NCBI GenBank assembly: GCA_023957155.1
Contig: JAMLHK010000007.1
Coordinates: forward strand, 62,001-126,000
Length of the DNA: 64,000 nucleotides
Source: Chitinophagaceae bacterium
Lineage (GTDB): Bacteria > Bacteroidota > Bacteroidia > Chitinophagales > Chitinophagaceae
Reading direction: 5' to 3'
The translations under genes and the position numbers were made by a program. Positions 61,324-64,000 of the stretch are shown one piece after another (within the stretch, counting starts at the first letter, position 1; the number at the start of each line of letters is the position of its first letter). The notes under the pieces are model-generated. The model searched no databases. It was not told the origin of the DNA and saw only the letters and a list, made by a program, of their open reading frames with translations.

Positions 61324-62329
61324 AAAACTCCTGATTACCGGAGGAACCGGCTCTTTTGGCAATGCTGTACTCACCCGGTTTTTGAACACCAATTTTGAAG
61401 AAATACGCATATTTAGCCGGGATGAAAAAAAGCAGGACGATATGCGAAAAATTTATAACGACCCTCGCGTAAGATTTTATATCGGTGATGTTCGGGAATA
61501 CAACTCTATTGAAAATGCCATAAGAGGAGTGGATTATATTTTCCATGCTGCTGCTTTAAAACAGGTCCCTTCCTGTGAGTTTTTCCCAATAGAAGCAGTT
61601 AAAACCAATGTAGAAGGAACAGCCAATGTATTGGACGCAGCAATCCGGAATGGCGTAAAAAATGCAGTGGTGTTGAGTACAGACAAAGCAGTATATCCCA
61701 TCAATGCCATGGGCATGAGCAAAGCCCTGATGGAAAAAGTGATGGTGGCAAAGTCTAAAACCGTATCTGCCAAACAGTTGGTATTATCAGGTACCCGTTA
61801 TGGTAACGTGATGGCATCAAGAGGTTCGGTAATCCCGCTGTTTATTGACCAGATTAAAGCAGGAAAACCCATAACCATTACTGATCCGCACATGACTCGT
61901 TTTATGATGACGCTTGAAGATGCCGTGGACCTGGTATTATACGCGTTTACCCATGCAGAACCCGGTGATATCTTTGTACAAAAAGCTCCGGCAACCACCA
62001 TTGAACTACTCGCCATTGCCCTCAAAGAATTATATAATGCCAGCAATGAAATAAAAATAATTGGTACCCGTCACGGTGAAAAACTATATGAAACTCTGGT
62101 CAACAGAGAAGAAATGATAAAAGCCATTGATATGGGAGACTATTTTAAGATTCCTGCCGATACCAGGGGACTAAATTATGAACAGTATTTTTCTGTAGGA
62201 GATACAGATGTGTCAAAAATTGAAGATTATCATTCACATAACACCAATCAGATTGGTCTGGAGGAAACAAAAAAATTATTATTGCGCCTTGATATCATTC
62301 AAAAGGATTTAAATGTAAACCAAGCCTGA
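61310..62329 (+). CDS. fnlA: UDP-GlcNAc 4,6-dehydratase/5-epimerase (CapE/FnlA-like)
   Basis: A 339-residue NAD-binding SDR that converts UDP-GlcNAc to the UDP-4-keto-6-deoxy-L-talose/rhamnose-type intermediate, first step to UDP-L-FucNAc. The Rossmann motif is LITGGTGSFGNAVL, and the active-site region is STDKAVYPINAMGMSKALME, where Met occupies the place of the usual SDR Tyr in YxxxK, a feature reported for CapE-type enzymes. Other features are FHAAALKQVPSCE and GTRYGNVMASRGSVIPLF. It is followed by capF and capG homologues in the same order as in Staphylococcus capsule loci. The gene is complete. Confidence 0.93.
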   Translation: MFNNKKLLITGGTGSFGNAVLTRFLNTNFEEIRIFSRDEKKQDDMRKIYNDPRVRFYIGDVREYNSIENAIRGVDYIFHAAALKQVPSCEFFPIEAVKTNVEGTANVLDAAIRNGVKNAVVLSTDKAVYPINAMGMSKALMEKVMVAKSKTVSAKQLVLSGTRYGNVMASRGSVIPLFIDQIKAGKPITITDPHMTRFMMTLEDAVDLVLYAFTHAEPGDIFVQKAPATTIELLAIALKELYNASNEIKIIGTRHGEKLYETLVNREEMIKAIDMGDYFKIPADTRGLNYEQYFSVGDTDVSKIEDYHSHNTNQIGLEETKKLLLRLDIIQKDLNVNQA

Positions 62330-62333
62330 GGAA

Positions 62334-63452
62334 ATGAAGAAAATAGGTATAACGGGACAAAATGGATTCACCGGTTCGTATCTCTATAATACTATAAGCC
62401 TGCTGAAAGATGAATTCCAACTTATCCCGTTTGAGAAGACATATTTCAAAAATGAAAAACAATTACAGCATTGGGTTCAACAATGTGATGTGATTGTTCA
62501 CCTGGCTGCCATGAACAGGCATCCCGACCCACAGGTAATTCATGATACAAATATTAATCTTGTAACAGAAATCATCAGTGCCGCAGTGGCTTCCGGCACA
62601 CAGCCCCAGATTATTTTCACATCCTCCATCCAGGAAGAAAAAGATAATTTATACGGAAAATCGAAGAAAAAAGGCAGAACTCTTTTTGCTGAATGGGCAG
62701 AAAAACATGGTGGTAAATTTGTTGGAATGATTGTTCCTAACGTATTTGGACCATTTGGTAAGCCCTTCTACAATTCGGCAGTAGCTACTTTTTGCCATCA
62801 ATTGTGTAACAATGAGGAGCCTAAAATTGAAACAGATGGATTGCTCAAATTAATTTACATTGATGAGTTAGTTAAAATAATTATTGATGCAGCCAGGAAC
62901 AACATGCATAATCCTGAATTTAAGATTGCCCATACAAGAGAGTATTACGTATCGCAAATCCTAAATCAGCTCCAGGAATTTAAAAATCAATATTTCAACA
63001 ATGGCATATTTCCTTCGCTTCAAAATAAATTCGATATAGATTTATTTAATACTTTCCGGAGCTTTATCAATTTGAAGAATTATTTCCCCTATCGGCTAAA
63101 ACAAAATACCGATAACCGGGGCACATTTGTGGAACTGGTTAAACTACAACAAGGCGGACAGGTATCTTTTTCTACCACCCACCCTGGCATCACGAGGGGA
63201 AACCACTTCCATACGCGTAAAATAGAGCGGTTTGCGGTAATCAAAGGAGAAGCATTGATACAACTCAGGAAATATAATACAGAAGAAGTATTTAACTTTG
63301 AACTTAAAGGAGAAGAAGCATCCTATGTGGATATGCCGGTATGGTATACGCATAACATTACCAATACCGGTACGGACGATTTATATACGATATTCTGGAT
63401 AAACGAATTTTTTGACCCTACCGACCCTGATACTTATTTTGAAATTGTTTAG
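62334..63452 (+). CDS. fnlB: UDP-2-acetamido-2,6-dideoxy-hexulose reductase/epimerase (CapF/FnlB-like)
   Basis: A 372-residue two-domain enzyme: N-terminal SDR-like Rossmann domain (IGITGQNGFTGSYLYNTI, VNPNVFGPFGKPF-like IVPNVFGPFGKPFYN) and a C-terminal cupin with FSTTHPGITRGNHFHTRKIE and RFAVIKGEALIQL, whose His residues bind metal. CapF epimerises C3 and reduces C4 of the CapE product, giving the precursor of UDP-L-FucNAc. The two-domain form is diagnostic. It follows capE by 4 bp. Confidence 0.94.
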   Translation: MKKIGITGQNGFTGSYLYNTISLLKDEFQLIPFEKTYFKNEKQLQHWVQQCDVIVHLAAMNRHPDPQVIHDTNINLVTEIISAAVASGTQPQIIFTSSIQEEKDNLYGKSKKKGRTLFAEWAEKHGGKFVGMIVPNVFGPFGKPFYNSAVATFCHQLCNNEEPKIETDGLLKLIYIDELVKIIIDAARNNMHNPEFKIAHTREYYVSQILNQLQEFKNQYFNNGIFPSLQNKFDIDLFNTFRSFINLKNYFPYRLKQNTDNRGTFVELVKLQQGGQVSFSTTHPGITRGNHFHTRKIERFAVIKGEALIQLRKYNTEEVFNFELKGEEASYVDMPVWYTHNITNTGTDDLYTIFWINEFFDPTDPDTYFEIV

Positions 63453-63472
63453 ATAATGTTATATCATTTTTA

Positions 63473-64000
63473 ATGCATACCAATATAAAAAAATTAAAGG
63501 TATTGACCGTTGTGGGCACCCGCCCTGAAATTATACGACTATCCCGCGTATTAGCCCGATTAGACGAATCAGAAGCCATTGATCATATACTGGTACATAC
63601 CGGGCAGAACTACGACTATGAGCTAAACCAGGTGTTTTTTGAAGACCTCGAGCTCAGGAAGCCCGATTATTTTTTAAACGCCGCTGGACAAAACGCGACT
63701 ACCACCGTTGGACAAATACTAATAAATATAGACCCTATTCTTGAGAAAGAGCAACCCGATGCCTTCTTAGTGCTGGGCGATACCAATAGCTGTCTATGCG
63801 CAATTCCAGCCAAAAAAAGAAAAATACCCGTATTCCACATGGAAGCGGGAAACAGATGTTTTGACCAAAGAGTACCTGAGGAGACGAATCGTAAAATCGT
63901 AGATCATGTAAGTGATATTAACCTAACTTATTCGGATATTGCCCGGGAATACCTGCTTAGAGAGGGGCTTCCGGCAGACCGGATCATTAAAACCGGAAGT
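63473..64000 (+). CDS. fnlC: UDP-N-acetylglucosamine 2-epimerase-type enzyme (CapG/FnlC-like), 3'-truncated
   Basis: The first 176 residues of a WecB-type non-hydrolysing epimerase that runs off the end of the window. The opening KVLTVVGTRPEIIRLSRVLA, VHTGQNYDYELNQVFFEDL, VLGDTNSCLCAIPAKKRKIP and VFHMEAGNRCFDQRVPEETN are the family landmarks. As the third gene of the capE-capF-capG set it should catalyse the C2 epimerisation that finishes UDP-L-FucNAc. Start at 63473, 20 bp after capF; an earlier in-frame start was not seen. Confidence 0.9.
   Translation, partial: MHTNIKKLKVLTVVGTRPEIIRLSRVLARLDESEAIDHILVHTGQNYDYELNQVFFEDLELRKPDYFLNAAGQNATTTVGQILINIDPILEKEQPDAFLVLGDTNSCLCAIPAKKRKIPVFHMEAGNRCFDQRVPEETNRKIVDHVSDINLTYSDIAREYLLREGLPADRIIKTGS

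Overview
The window looks like a chromosomal segment of a Bacteroidota bacterium, most likely family Chitinophagaceae (inferred from protein style, not from a marker gene). Supporting signs: a TonB-dependent receptor, lipoproteins with Bacteroidota-style lipoboxes, a LytS/LytTR pair, a GSCFA protein, DUF1080/ThuA/DUF6807 proteins, RhaT-type transport, and several matches to the Bacteroidota -7 promoter element TAnnTTTG. There is no phage, complete insertion sequence or CRISPR array.

Layout. 1-5.4 kb: 3' part of a TonB receptor, a BNR/YHS-domain lipoprotein, and a Cthe_2159-like beta-helix lipoprotein. 5.4-7.3 kb: LytTR regulator and LytS-type kinase. 7.3-8.4 kb: a GIY-YIG gene bracketed by two copies of a 158-bp REP-like repeat. 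8.4-13.1 kb: valS, a 34-residue membrane peptide gene with its own terminator, and an exonuclease/GIY-YIG fusion. 13.2-19.9 kb: a minus-strand carbohydrate operon (GH141-like beta-helix protein, DUF1080, soluble sugar dehydrogenase fused to cupredoxin, ThuA). 20.1-22.0 kb: kdsC, a membrane protein, DUF302, thioredoxin. 22.5-31.9 kb: an AraC regulator and a nine-gene minus-strand operon read from a GH29 alpha-L-fucosidase through a mutarotase, two CaiB/BaiF CoA-transferases, a MaoC hydratase, a solute-binding protein without signal peptide, a lactonase-type amidohydrolase, a RhaT-like symporter and a Gfo/Idh oxidoreductase. 32.5-43.4 kb: tRNA-Lys(CTT), HMG-CoA lyase, GSCFA, the tesA/ybbA/ybbP trio, TPM-TPM-LemA, DUF6807 and another Gfo/Idh protein, closed by a strong bidirectional terminator.

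43.4-64 kb is a surface-polysaccharide locus with two divergent arms. The minus arm (54967 down to 43415) encodes a GT2, two PglD-like acyltransferases, an acyl carrier protein, an SDR, two KAS III enzymes, two PglC-type initiating sugar transferases, a class I aminotransferase, a D-2-hydroxyacid-dehydrogenase-like protein, an ATP-grasp enzyme and a DegT aminotransferase. The plus arm encodes Wza- and Wzc-like export proteins, two GT4 enzymes and the CapE/CapF/CapG (FnlABC) set for UDP-N-acetyl-L-fucosamine; the last gene runs off the end. The arms probably assemble an aminosugar polysaccharide carrying an unusual acyl group.

The two most notable systems are the fucosidase operon, which couples deoxyhexose release and uptake to CoA-transferase/hydratase chemistry and lacks the usual fucose isomerase, kinase and aldolase, and the ACP/KAS III module inside the polysaccharide locus. 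All functions are assigned by reading motifs and family resemblance; no database search was run.
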